Positions 22,207 to 33,623 of a DNA stretch of 64,000 nt are shown piece by piece. Position 1 is the first letter of the stretch, and every line of letters starts with the position of its first letter. The notes under the pieces are model-generated. The model searched no databases and was not told the origin of the DNA. It saw nothing but the letters and a program-made list of their open reading frames with translations. The position numbers and the translations under genes are program-made. Origin of the DNA: Epiperipatus broadwayi (taxonomy: Eukaryota; Onychophora; Udeonychophora; Euonychophora; Peripatidae); contig JAQFVV010006203.1 in NCBI GenBank assembly GCA_028023455.1, positions 11,382,876 to 11,446,875 of the forward strand. The letters are read 5' to 3'.

Positions 22207-23044
22207 CCCATAGGACGGAGGGAAATGAATTGACGACCATGGATATCACAAAGACAAATGTTTAAAGGAACTCACATGGGAAATAGATGCCACGAACCGG
22301 GAATGACCTGTGACATGAATCGTCATATGATATTGGAAATGGAATTAATAAAAAAAAAAAAAAGGAAAAAAAAAGGGAAAGGGGGGATGACTAACACCAA
22401 GCCTTGGGTGTAACATATAAAACAAACAGGTCAACCGCTTGCAAAGCAGCCTGTAGTGTGTAGAGCCAATGTGTTGGTGGATCGACCTGGGAGTACCCTG
22501 CAAGACCAGGAGAAGGCTGGCACATGACGCTGGCCCAACTTAAGTGCGGAAAATCACGCAACACATTTCATTAGAGTTCTTGCCAGCTCACTTCCCAAAA
22601 CTTCGTTATTGCTAGGCGGATCAGACTTTCCAAAATCTTAGATAGAGATCGATCGCATTCTGTATAGGGGACTTCAGAAAGGTCCATCCCCATACCTCCT
22701 GTCAGGGATGCACGAAACCCATTGGCCATTGTCGTCAATCGTGGCAGACCCTAGATTACCAGATAGTTTTTTTTCTCATTAATAGTCGTTGTAAAAAGAA
22801 GTCTGACCGCAGAGCACCTGATCCAAATTTTAAGGGAAGGCGGAGCCACAGACAAACAGCCAGGAAAGCCGCCATAATGGGACCCGTATCGCACAAAAGA
22901 AAGGAGGACGTTGGGTCAATTCATTGAACACTGCACAGAGAAAAGTGATTAAGGGGACTTTCAATGCAAGGACACTGAGGAGGGCCGAATAACTTGGCTC
23001 CTTCTCAGAGCTAAAACCCGCAACCTCGGATTTTACTCTACACT
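22207..23044 (+). pseudogene. Internal region after gag, with possible protease remnant
   Basis: No long frame exists here. In the frame 22450-22772 the translation gives CRANVLVDRPGST and, about 40 codons later and past one stop, TSLLLGGSDF. These resemble the active-site strand and the LLG-x-D-F strand of retropepsins, but the catalytic Asp-Thr-Gly triad is not intact and the spacing is short. An A-rich run lies at 22350-22375. I treat this as a degenerate protease, with the remainder of pol deleted. Confidence 0.35.
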
Positions 23045-23055
23045 GGGTGGGGAGA
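23045..23055 (+). other. Polypurine tract
   Basis: GGGTGGGGAGA ends two bases before the 3' LTR (TGTAAC at 23058). It is the expected primer for plus-strand DNA synthesis. Confidence 0.65.
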
Positions 23056-23057
23056 TA

Positions 23058-25115
23058 TGTAACGGAATAGCGTTACATGGGATTTGAACTCAGGCATATG
23101 AGGTTATATTAAACATATATTCAATTGACGAAATGAATGACAGGAACAAAACTTTTAAAAAAGCGGTCTTACTTTAATAATAAATGAGAAACAGCCGTTT
23201 CTAAAGCATGATCGCAGCTATATAAGAGTACCTGTCAAATTTATTGAAATAAAAGAGTTTTTTTTATTATTTTGTTTTTTTTTAAGAATAAATCTTGCGT
23301 TGTTAGCCGAGAGGTATCGCAAGCAAGTAGTTGTTTGCAGACGGTTGTGGGTTCGCGTCCCGGCCGATGCTATGACACATGGAAGAAAAAAATCTGTAAT
23401 CATTAGTTGTCAGTTTTTTTTGCATTTTTTTTAATTAAATAAAGAAAGATGAATGATTGAACGCAAGTTTGACATTTTTATTAAATCATTTGAGTCATTT
23501 TGAACAAAAGGGGAAAATGAATTAATTAATTTGCAATATGTTCTGAAATTCCAAGTGATCTAAAATTATTTTAAATAGGGGTAATTAGTAAATGTAAAAT
23601 TAGAGAAATTGAAACAATAGGCAGGATATGTGCTGGTACGCCTAGATAAAATAAGCTGAATTTAGAAACAGAGGTGAGAAAAAGTGTACACTGCTATTGT
23701 ACAACTCAGACTTCTGTCTCTAGTGAAACAATACCTGAAAAAATGGTCAAATTGAGTTAAATTTCAAAGTGGTGCAAACGATCCCAGAAATCACTGAATT
23801 GAGTTAATACTCGATGGACTTATAAGATGAAGGGACTCACAGGTGCATGGGAGTGATTGGGTGAAAAAATTCAAGGTGTGAGGGTGGGAAGGAAGAGATC
23901 AAAAAGGCCGGACAGCGCTTTTAAAGATTATTAAAAATTTAGAAGAAATAAAATCTAACTTTCGTGTAGAAATATAATGGAGATGCGTTGCTGAACATAA
24001 AATTCGCGGCTTGACCACCGGACCTCCGCATCCAGCTCAGCTGATTGCCCCCCTAGGATGCTCGTAACACCGGAGAAACTTCACATAAGGACCATACACG
24101 CTTTTGAGACCTTGCAAATTGCCAGAATGCTTCGTTAAAGAAGAAATCATCGCTCAGGATCCCTCTTACAGTCTTTCTACGTTCCACAGGTAGCTATCTT
24201 TAAATTATCGTACTCATTTATGCACCAAAGTAAAATAACTTTAAAAACAAGAACTATTAAGAACATTAAGCTAAAATGATAAAGTTACTCATGACCATTA
24301 ATGAACGATTAGAGAACCTAACCAAATAAGTTTGTCTACAGATTAACCTTCTTTAAAATAGGTGCGAAGTCACCTTTAAATCTATATTTAAATTGTCTCA
24401 GCTTGCCGGTCATATACCTGCATGAATTGTTATTGAACAGATTAAAATAAAACATTTATTTAACTAGTATTTTTTGTTGTTAATTGCTTGGAATGTCAAC
24501 ATAAATTTATATAATAGGGAATGAGTGCTGGAGCGATCAAATTTGTTTGTATATGAATGAATGCATTTGAATGAATGCATTTGATAATTTTGGTGTTGGG
24601 ATTTGATTATATTTATGTTTATGTTTATTATGCTCTCTTAGATTAATATTAAGTTTTGATTAATTTGTTCTGTGGGATATAGGGCGGGCCCTCATATGAT
24701 AAGTCTGATTGATCGTGATTGAAAGATCACATATACGATGTAATTGGAAAGGTGATATTGGCTGTGTTCGTTTCTTGCTTCCGACTGGAGTGATGCACGA
24801 GCATGTTTTGTGATATAGTTGAGTGAGCTTATGCACATACGTGGCGGACTCTTATAAAAGTTCTCCTGGTGCCTACTACTTGGATTCAATCTGAATTTAC
24901 ATATAAAATAAATAAAGCGTACGTGTATATGTGTTTAAAATTATCTTCACAGAACATTAGGTAATCCCCCAGATGCAAGAACACAGCAGGTTCATAGAAT
25001 TGAACCATCAACCAAAACATGAGAATGTCACTGTAGGAATACAGCAAAAGCGTCCAGATATAAAGGAAGTGACTTTACTGGGCTTTCGGTAAGGAAGCCG
25101 GCGGGGGCGGTTACA
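23058..25115 (+). repeat. 3' LTR, about 2.06 kb, with SINE insertion
   Basis: Homologous to 18487-20446. It is about 98 bases longer, almost entirely because of the SINE at 23296-23389 and its duplicated target. Differences from the 5' LTR are mainly transitions, many at CpG in one copy and TpG or CpA in the other. Confidence 0.9.
23296..23389 (+). mobile_element. tRNA-derived SINE copy 2, inside the 3' LTR
   Basis: The 5' LTR shows the empty site, so the insertion boundaries are exact: 94 bases flanked by AAATCT at 23290-23295 and 23390-23395. The A-box-like TAGCCGAGAGG lies at 23304-23314, and the B-box-like GGTTCGCGTCC at 23350-23360. The tail is GACACATGGAAGAAAAA. It has no body beyond the tRNA-like head. 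It inserted after the LTR element integrated, because the other LTR lacks it. Confidence 0.9.
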
Positions 25116-25119
25116 CTAT

Positions 25120-27156
25120 ATTGAGATACTATTTGTATCATGGAAAAAAGACTGGCCATCTCAATATGGTGGTATTTATGTAATGTGAAGATGATCTTTC
25201 GTCTATGAACCAAGTTACCAAATTTAGTTTGAAACATGTTGGCATAAATGTTTATATAAAAGAATATTAGTAGATAAATGTTAAATTCTCTGATGATTAA
25301 TGTATATGTTGAACATCAACTTATATCTACATTTATATATTATAAAATTTTTATTATTAATTTTGGAATGATGATGAGTAAACCATTTATTTTTTTTGTA
25401 AAGATCATATAAAATATCTCTATAATAAATATGGGTTATATTTCTTGATCATTATTAATTTACAAGCCATGCATGTGAGAATTGATTTAAAAATTGCACA
25501 AATGGGTCACTTTATTTATAATCAGGATTTAACATTTGATTTGATTTTTAGTATTTAATTTATTCAGTAAGGATTTTCATTTTAACACCTGTGCTGCACT
25601 GGTTTTTTATTATATCTCAACAATTTCTTGTTAACTATTGAGGACACTTTTAAACTAAAACCCAAGATAGAGACTTTTGAAAAGATAAGAGTGGCTGTCA
25701 TCTTTAAATCTACTTTCTTATTATATAGACCAATCTAAAGCATCTCAGTTTGAGAGTGTGAAGATGTTTTTCTGTTCACTTTACTTCTATTATTTTCATT
25801 TCTGCATGTTAGTAATATCATCCTAATTACTTCTCCAATAACATTCTAATCTTTTCTCAGCTTAAAGCATAAATGCTGTAACATCAGATTCATAATCTAA
25901 ATCTGCATTAAGAATGAGACAGATATAAAATAATAGCCATGATACTAAAGCTAGTTTGATAAATTTTTTTTAAGCTAAGAAAACAATTTTATTAGAAGGT
26001 TTTTATTAAATAACTTTATGAACATGCATATACAGTTATTAAATCTGAAGTGAAATTTCAGAAAGATATTAATTGGCTCTTTTCAAATAAAAAGAAATAT
26101 ATTTCAACGTGTTGTAATTTCTAGCAACTGCAACGTAATATGCCTTATTTCTGCCATATTCAGTTTTTTGTTCCTTAATAATAAGATAATATATATATTC
26201 TAATATTTTCACTGATAAATGGTGATTTCATATTGGAAATAACAATATAATATCATATATATACACACATTGTACATATATATTTTGCTATAATTCAAAA
26301 TAGAATTGTGTTTGTTCATGACCTCCTAAATGAATGCAATCACGGCCTTTGAACTACCATTAAAATGATTATTTTTTAAAAAATATAAATGCATAAAGTA
26401 TATGATATTAATATATAAAAAATAGATAATAAGAATGATAAAATATTTTAAATATAACTATATTTTTATTTATGTCAGTTATATACATATACCCAATTAA
26501 AGTTTTTGTTTTGGATTTGATAAATCAGCTTTCGAATGTAATTACCTTTTTTAAAGTATATATTTGATCTCTGCATAGCAGTCTGGGAATGTTTCCAATC
26601 ACTACTTTTTGGCTCTTTATTAATCAAAATCAGATTAATTAGAAACTCTGATGATTATCATCATTAACGTCTTAGTCTTAAACTCGGACTATTGTAATTC
26701 TTTATATCTGAATCTTTTGGCATATCATTAAATTATGCAAACTTTTAAACAATGGGCATTTGTCTCAATCATGGATAATCAAAATACTATATTTTGTAAA
26801 AATCACCACCTGCAGACTATGAAGCATAGAGTGGGATGACATTTGATTACTTTTCAGAGACAATATGAGAAAGATAATAAATGGTATAATGCTGCCAGAC
26901 ACTCAACACATTTTGTTATATGTCATAATATTGAAAATGTCTCCTCATAATTGTAATATGGTAGCAATAAGAAGTAGTTTACAGATATCTGATTTCTTTA
27001 AGTAGATAGTTCCTATGGAAGGTATATTGGTTAGTGAATTGTTATCTTTCAAATCTAGTTCTCTTTTCTTTGTAGTATTAATCTAACTCCATGTTTGTAT
27101 TTAATGATGATTTTAATTACATTCAAACTGTTATCTGCATTCTAAATCAGATCTAT
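25120..27156. other. AT-rich non-coding stretch
   Basis: No gene or repeat family is recognised. TA-rich tracts occur around 26200-26280 and 26380-26420. Confidence 0.5.
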
Positions 27157-27230
27157 GGCTAACAGGTTTTTCTGGGCATAGTGGATGAGGGATTCCTGAC
27201 TCTGATAAAGGAGAAGCCATAGTGCATGAT
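27157..27230 (+). mobile_element. LINE 3' tail fragment
   Basis: About 74 bases (CTAACAGGTTTTTCTGGGCA, then GATTCCTGACTCTG, then GGAGAAGCC and AGTGCATGAT) match the 3' tail of the LINE copies at 17165-17715 and 63674-64000. Only the extreme 3' end is present, as expected for 5'-truncated LINE insertion. Confidence 0.65.
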
Positions 27231-28849
27231 ATCTATACATCATTTAAATCTCTTTCAATTAACTTATATGTAACTTCTCTGATATGTCATCAGATCTTGT
27301 TTTTCCCAACTCAAGAGTTCACACACTTGCTTTTGTTATATTGTTGTTCTTTGTTCTAATTACCAGTTCTTTTCTGTTGTCCTTAAATCCATTTGAACAC
27401 ATTATATTAATCTTGTAATTTCACAACTTTCAATAAAAATAATTAGTTAATTTCTGAATAATACTTATTTTTATTTAATTGTTTATAAAAAATAAATTTC
27501 CCTAAAATAAATTGTTGTATAATTTCATTTACAAAATTCTGTGCTGAATGTTAAACTTGTTTGAATTTCTTTTATTTTATATCCTTACATTTAATTGTTG
27601 CCTTTTCAGTACTTAAAGAAAAGTAGTTATTTCACTTCTAATATTTTTCTATACTAAAAACCTAGGTGCAAAAACAAGTGGGTTCGTAAATACATTTTGT
27701 GACTGTCAAATCTCATCTTGCTTTCAAATAATGGATTACTTCAGACTCCTTTCTAATTGCAATCAGATTGAGCATTAATTGTCACTAACCAATGCATATA
27801 TAATATTAACACACAGGCAATGGCAAGAATAGGCCAATAGGCAATGATGTTCACTGATCCGAATGTCTCCATTAATGTTGGGGGTATGGCAAAAAATAGT
27901 CATCTTTTTTTAAGGTAAGGCAGAGAACGGTTGTCAGACCTGAAAGACTGTATGTATTCTCCAGAGAATGACTGTCAAACCTAAAATATGGCATGTATTC
28001 TCCAGAGAACAATTGTTAAACCTTAATAATAGTACCCTGATTCTCCCTATATGGACAAAGGAAACTCCTGTCAACATACTCAGCAGTGGTCATTCTCCAG
28101 AACCATAGCTATTTAAGCTAATGGTTAACACAGTGAGGCAAGTCCATATTTATGACTGAAAGCTGCCAGAATCAAAACCAATTCAAGGCAAACTGTAAAG
28201 ACAGCCAGAAGAGTCAATATACCTACTCACAAGGTAGGCTGCCAAGTGCAGCTGAAATTGGGTAGAGAAAACTATAAGACTGCAAACAGTCTCTTTTTCA
28301 ACGTTTCACATTAGAATTGGTAATTGTGCCCCCCTAGACAGTAGCATGAAGAGTATAGCTATCATTGCTTAAATCTGTAAATATTGTGTAAATATATTAG
28401 AAATCAAGTGTGTTTGTATCTATATATATTTTACTGATAAGTATATTATTAAAATGTATATATACTCGTTTGTCTTTGTGAGAGTAATCCAGACTAAACA
28501 CAACAGATTTAGCACAGTTTGTCAAAATAAAAATAAAAATTTTTTTATCCCCATGTCTGGAAAAAAGTTTCAACAACAAAATCTTGCTTTTGTGGGTTAT
28601 TAGATTTTGTCATCATTCAGAAAAATTGACCGCAATTAACGCAAATGTTATTAGCGTGTCAATAAAATTTTGTAAAATCAATTGAGAGTGGTTACTCTAG
28701 AAATAAAGACCCCCTCCCCAGTAGGTTGATAGATTTTTTCCTTATCAAAAATTGACTGTCAGATCACTCCAAGTGGTGACTCGCATAAATTAAAAAAAAA
28801 TTTTTTTGTCTCACAGTATAAATAAGAAAAATACTAATATTGTCTCAAT
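27231..28849. other. Non-coding stretch, possibly the leader or LTR of the gypsy remnant
   Basis: It includes the 41-bp tandem repeat at 27920-28044 and a moderately GC-rich block to about 28340. Near 28770, AGTGGTGACTCGCATAA resembles a decayed primer-binding site of the TGGTGACCC type used by some gypsy elements. No matching 3' LTR was found after 30483. Confidence 0.35.
27920..28044. repeat. Three-copy 41-bp tandem repeat
   Basis: Units at about 27920-27960, 27961-28001 and 28002-28044 each contain CAGAGAA, a TGTCA- or TGTTA-type block followed by CCT, and a terminal TATTCT or GATTCT. They lie upstream of the gypsy remnant and may be LTR-internal repeats. Confidence 0.7.
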
Positions 28850-30483
28850 TGAAAGATTCGATTCAGCCTACACAGAGAATTGGACAAGCTATAAAGATTG
28901 AATAATCTTTTATATACAAGCTAATTAGATCAAAAAGCCTGAGTTGAAATTAGCTACACTTATGCTAATAATCAGACCCTAGACTTACAATATCATTAAA
29001 TCACAAATAACATCAGAGATACTGGTTGATCTAGATTTTGACAAGGCATTATCTCGACTAACCAACTTTTGATATCATTTAAATGTTTGAGTCCAAGGGG
29101 AAGGAGAAAATGCTAGAGATTTTGCTGTTAGAATTTGTTTATTAGCATTAAAATGTGATTTTAAAGAATTCTTTACCAAAGCTCTTTGAGATCGTTTTAT
29201 CTGCGGAATAAATGATAATAATCATAGAGAGACAAGCTACTAATGGATCCTTATATAAAGTTTGAATTGGTTTTGTTTCAAGCAACATTAGCAGAATAAA
29301 TAGATAGACAAGCAAAGCCATTGAAAAAAATCAATTATAATACTCAAAATATTAAGCTGAACACTGGCTCAGTCAAACACCCAGCAGAGAGCTCAAATAA
29401 ATCAACTACCATGAGTAAAAAGCATCACAGATGTAATGAACTGATATATGCACACACACAATGTCCACTACAAGCATGTCAGTCACACAAGAACTGCTTG
29501 TCTTAAAGTGAAACCACTAGTAGCTATCAACAGAATAAAAAAATCCATTCTAAAAGGCAAAATTAAAAAAATAAATTGCCCCCATAATCAAGATGAGAAA
29601 TAGTGACTGGTTTCAAACACAGAGTTATTATTAATGATATGCCAGCTACAATGGAACTGGACATTGGGATTGAAAGTATTCATAGTGTCAAACAGGATCT
29701 GATCTATAATTAATAAGAGTAATACATTTCAGCTGCATTCTAACAGAAAAGTCAATAATTGGTTACCAGGGCAATCAAATAACACTTTTGGGATATGAAA
29801 GTGTGAAAGTTATGATGCCTAATAAAATTATATATTTGCTGCTGGTTGTAGCATCAGGTGAATATAGCAGTTCATTAGGCTGTGACTGGTTCAATCACTT
29901 AGGGTTTGCAGTAACAAAAGTGTATCAATTCGCAACTATAAGTAATTTAAAAAGGGTTTACCCAAAAATAGTAATCCAGATTTGAACCCTAAAATAATGT
30001 CAAAAAATTATAAGTGCAAAAAATTGGATAGGTACTCATATCATATGCTATTTGATCAAGGGTACCACCAAATGGGTTCCAGTCATAGTGATTGGCTTCA
30101 AACAATAGTAGTTAAAACTGCTGATGGACAACAATATCATTGTCACAAGAACCAATTTAGATTAAATGAACCTGCAGTTCCACAATCAATGATCAGCAAC
30201 ACCTTAGCAGTTGAAAAAAATGGCAAGCCAGCAATGATATGGCATCAATCAACTGTATGAATCTACAGCTCCCAAACCAACCATCAGTAAAACCTCATCA
30301 GATGAAATAATTGCAATCTACAAGTGATAAATCATCAGCCAGCTGTAATGATCCTTCAGCTTCAAAAATTTCAAACAATTACAAAAGTGAACCTACTGAG
30401 AACATAACCAAGCCAGAAGAAGCAACAAAGCAAAGAAGTTGTCCAGCAAACTCACAATTTCAATTTCCTTTTTCATTGCTGTA
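28850..30483 (+). pseudogene. Ty3/gypsy remnant: gag, zinc knuckle, protease and integrase tail
   Basis: An old element copy with many stops and frame changes. The order of readable parts is correct. Capsid N-terminal region is at about 28850-29090 (ERFDSAYTENWTSYKD, then KKPELKLATL). The capsid C-terminal part is at about 29105-29300 (GENARDFAVRICLLALKCDF, then DRFICGIND). A Cys/His nucleocapsid stretch lies at about 29420-29500. Protease strands are at about 29624-29695 (MELDIGIES, where DTG-type active-site residues are lost) and about 29788-29985 (SSLGCDWFNHLGF). After a large deletion of reverse transcriptase, RNase H and most integrase comes a polyprotein tail at about 29990-30483 (KTADGQQYHCHKNQFRLNEP). 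This is a different lineage from the gags at 12449 and 21208. Confidence 0.8.
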
Positions 30484-31542
30484 GGTGCCTATTGGTGCAT
30501 GAATTAATGGTTGTTACCGAAATTACATAATAAAATTAGGTAACAAAATTATATAGTAAAATTCTATTCTCACTTTCTAACACTTGGTTGCTTAGATATT
30601 GATTTGACATCAGGTCATCACCATATCTACTAAGTTACTGTCATACATTGTGATGTTTACACAATAACAGATAAACTATTATTGATATATATATGAAAGG
30701 TTTCTAAGATTGAGCTTTTTTGCATTAATATATCATTTACTTCATTTCAACACTATTTTGATTTTGTATTTATTAAAATAAACTTTAAGTGTGTATGTAT
30801 TTATATAAATGTTTGCATATAGTAAAATGATATGCATTTAATCTATTATCTCAGTTTATTTTTCATAGGTTTAGTTTAATGTTGTAGACACTTAAGGGTT
30901 GGTTTCAACTGCCCTTACAACTCCCCTATCCTTATAGGATTTAAAATTTTATGGCCATAATAAAATTTTAACACTTAACTAGTGTGTAGGTTTGATTTGT
31001 GCTGGATTGCCTAAATTCTTTGTTTTTCCTTTCTTTTTTTAAAGAGGATTATAAAACATATTCATTTTAACTACTACTGTTCTCTCAACTATATTTCTAA
31101 TTTTTTACCATCTCTTGCTTTATTGATTGTAATATAGTAAAGTGAGAAGGCCAAATAAATATAAATTAGCTTCAAAACATGATCTATTGTCATGTGACTA
31201 CACAACTATCATTAATCTGAACTTATTGTGTGATACAAGATTAAAGTTTTTAGCTTTTAATTAGCCTTCAATCATTATACATGGTCAGAAGACAATAAGA
31301 TTTTTTTGACATTCTGCAAAATTTCTCTGACATTAAAGATAATTATAAATAAAAAAAAATTATGGTGATTTATACTTACAGAGTTTGCAGAAATTTTAGT
31401 GATATTAAATGCTTAATACAAAGGAAATTTTCTATCTAAGTAAGATAAAATATTAACAAAATGTAGCACATGTGAATATCTGATTGATTACACAATATAA
31501 ATTATTTCATGTTTAAAATCATAAAGATAATTTGTAGATATT
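30484..31542. other. AT-rich non-coding stretch
   Basis: No gene is recognised. A slightly GC-richer block at 30880-31010 is unassigned. Confidence 0.5.
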
Positions 31543-31702
31543 CTATGTCAGGGCTTAACAGTCTTTACATCCAGAAGAGTATCTCACATTATGACAAAAA
31601 GATTCATCACCTTATTTTTATGTTAGGACAGGGGTTAACAATCTTTACATCCAGAGAAGTATCTCAAATTATGACAAAAAGAACCATCACCTTATTTTTT
31701 TA
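31543..31702. repeat. Two-copy tandem duplication, unit about 80 bp
   Basis: Both copies (about 31543-31620 and 31621-31702) contain CTTTACATCCAGA, GTATCTCA, ATTATGACAAAAAGA and CATCACCTTATTTTT with few differences. Confidence 0.85.
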
Positions 31703-31750
31703 AAGATTAGGATAGTTTTAATATTAAATATTTTATTTAATTACCCTTTC

Positions 31751-31816
31751 ACTGATTTTTTTAGCTATTGGCCCTCTACTTAAACTGATTCTTTTAGCTA
31801 TTGGTCCTCTACTTAA
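31751..31816. repeat. Two-copy 33-bp tandem duplication
   Basis: Units 31751-31783 and 31784-31816 both read ACTGATT, TTTTAGCTATTGG, CCTCTACTTAA and differ at two positions. Confidence 0.9.
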
Positions 31817-32133
31817 ATCTGAGAACAATGTGATTGGTCTGTGTCATTTGCAATCAGTTCTTTTGTTAAAATATTAATCTAAAATACACAGAATTTTTTT
31901 AATTCAGCTTCTAAAAATTGAATAATTTTAGATTCAAATTGGTTAAATGTAACGAAAAAATAGAAATAATGTTAATAACTGTCGAAAAATATAAGAAAAA
32001 TGTGTAAAAAATAGGTAGCAGTAAAACAAAAGAATTATAACTCAACCAATGATTGTGCCGTTATTCAGATCAACAGCTGTCAAGTAATTCTCTTTTTATT
32101 TCCAGTTTGCTTATTTCTCTTGTAAAATTTAAA

Positions 32134-32790
32134 ATTTTCCAAATCAAACTTTATATTTCCATAAAGTAACATCAAATTTTATATTTCCATAAAGTAACAT
32201 CAAATTTTATTTATGAATGTAAAAAATTACGATAGATGTTATTATTTACTTCAATTACGAACGTACACAGCTTCGCTGTCGTGATTGAATCTTCATTTAG
32301 AAACACGCCTTAGAAATTTTCTGATTACGTTATGTAGCAATAATTTTCCAAATCAAACTTTATATTTCCATAAAGTAACATCAAATCTTATTTATGAATG
32401 TAAAAAATTATGATAGATGTTATTATTTACTTCAATTATGAACATACAAAGCTTTGTTGTCATTTCTGAATCTTCATTTAGAAACACGCCTTAGAAATTT
32501 CCTGATTACGTTATGTAGCAATAATTATTTTTTGTTACGGATTATTTCTCCAAATGTATTTTTCTTCTAATATTTAAAATTTTCCGAGTCAAACTTTATA
32601 TTTTGATAGAGAACTATATTTTATTATTTGTGAACATAAAAAATTACAATAAATATAATTATTTACATCAAAATCATTACAAATGTGTACATCTTCTTTC
32701 TTTAGCGAGAATTGTTTTTAGTTACCGATCCTCGTTTTCGAATCTGTCATTTATGAATCTGTCATTTAGAAACACGCCTAGAAGATTTGG
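32134..32790. repeat. Tandem duplication, about 200-bp units, third copy diverged
   Basis: Copy 1 (about 32134-32342) and copy 2 (about 32343-32525) share TCAAACTTTATATTTCC, the TTATGAATGTAAAAAATTA block and AGAAACACGCCTTAGAAATT. Copy 1 has an additional internal 29-base duplication. A more diverged third copy spans about 32579-32790. The unit includes a relatively CpG-rich end (AACACGCC). Confidence 0.85.
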
Positions 32791-32936
32791 TAGGTATCCA
32801 ATCAGAGAAGAAGACACAGCGATGTAACAAATAGGCTGTGAAGATTAATGATTTTTTTAAAAAAATATAACGCTATATGCGGATGTTTTTAGAACTAAAA
32901 TTGAAAGCATTGAATTTCCTATCAAATAAGTCTAAA

Positions 32937-33035
32937 ATGAAGAAATTGCGACCAAAATTGACCAAGAGATGGCGCATGATACCACATGCTTCTTCCAAAA
33001 AAATTTTAACTACGGGGCATTTTCGTAATAAACAG
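32937..33035 (+). other. Candidate small coding exon with splice donor
   Basis: An ATG at 32937 opens 33 codons of basic peptide starting MKKLRPKLTKRWRMIPHASS and ending HFRNKQ, directly followed by a donor-like CAG|GTAAAA at 33035/33036. If the donor is not used, the frame stops at 33045. The codons include several CpG-containing triplets, unlike the AT-rich flanks. A plausible acceptor (TTTATATTTTCAG) lies at about 34227-34239; splicing there would add two residues and a stop, giving a 35-residue peptide. I do not recognise the peptide. It may be a first exon, a microprotein or chance. Confidence 0.3.
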
Positions 33036-33623
33036 GTAAAAGGTTAATACAAATTTCTACTTAGAAAATTTAAATATTTGAAATATTTATACTAATTTTT
33101 ATACTTGTTTATATAAGAAAAATATTAATGTGACATCTCTGCATATCTTAGACAAATTTATTATATAATTCGATAAGAAATTAAATTATTTTATTTTTAA
33201 GCAATAACCTAAATGAATCATGATTGTTAAGAGTTGGTACATGAATTTTAATTAGTACTTAATGTTTGAAAAAGAAGATTCTAAAAAATAAGTTAAAACA
33301 CATTTTAAAACATTTTTTTAACAAAAAATAATTATTTTTGGTTGCTAAATTGCAAAATATTACATTATTTATATGTGATTTTAAATTTTATCAGTTTTTA
33401 AACTTTTAATTTTCATTTCAAACATATAAAAATACACAGATTCAATATAGCCAGATATATAATCAAGTCGCATAAGCTGCAATCAAACAGCTGAAACAAA
33501 AAATGATGATTACAAGATTTATATATAATATTTGTAATACAAGCTTATTAAATTAGGTCATGTGACATCTGGCTTGATTTTTTTTTTTTTTATAATTTAG
33601 TATAAGATTTAAAAAATTAATGC

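Larger units (their letters stand above)
18487..25115 (+). mobile_element. LTR retrotransposon with gag and no recognisable pol, Ty3/gypsy type
   Basis: This is a structurally complete LTR element of 6629 bp. Two direct LTRs (18487-20446 and 23058-25115) begin TGTAA and end TTACA. A target-site duplication CTAT (ACTAT if one LTR base is counted) flanks it at 18483-18486 and 25116-25119. A primer-binding-site candidate follows the 5' LTR and a purine tract precedes the 3' LTR. The internal part is only about 2.6 kb: a leader of about 760 bases, one gag gene, and about 850 bases without an intact frame. No reverse transcriptase, RNase H or integrase is seen. It therefore must have depended on proteins from another element. 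By-eye comparison of the LTRs gives about 45 substitutions plus a SINE insertion, so it is fairly young. Confidence 0.9.

Noticed and set aside
32760-32827. A reading RNTPRRFGRYPIR that looks like an amidated RF-type neuropeptide with a processing site
   Set aside because: It lies in the third, diverged unit of a tandem repeat whose other units contain stops at the same place, and there is no signal peptide or precursor context.
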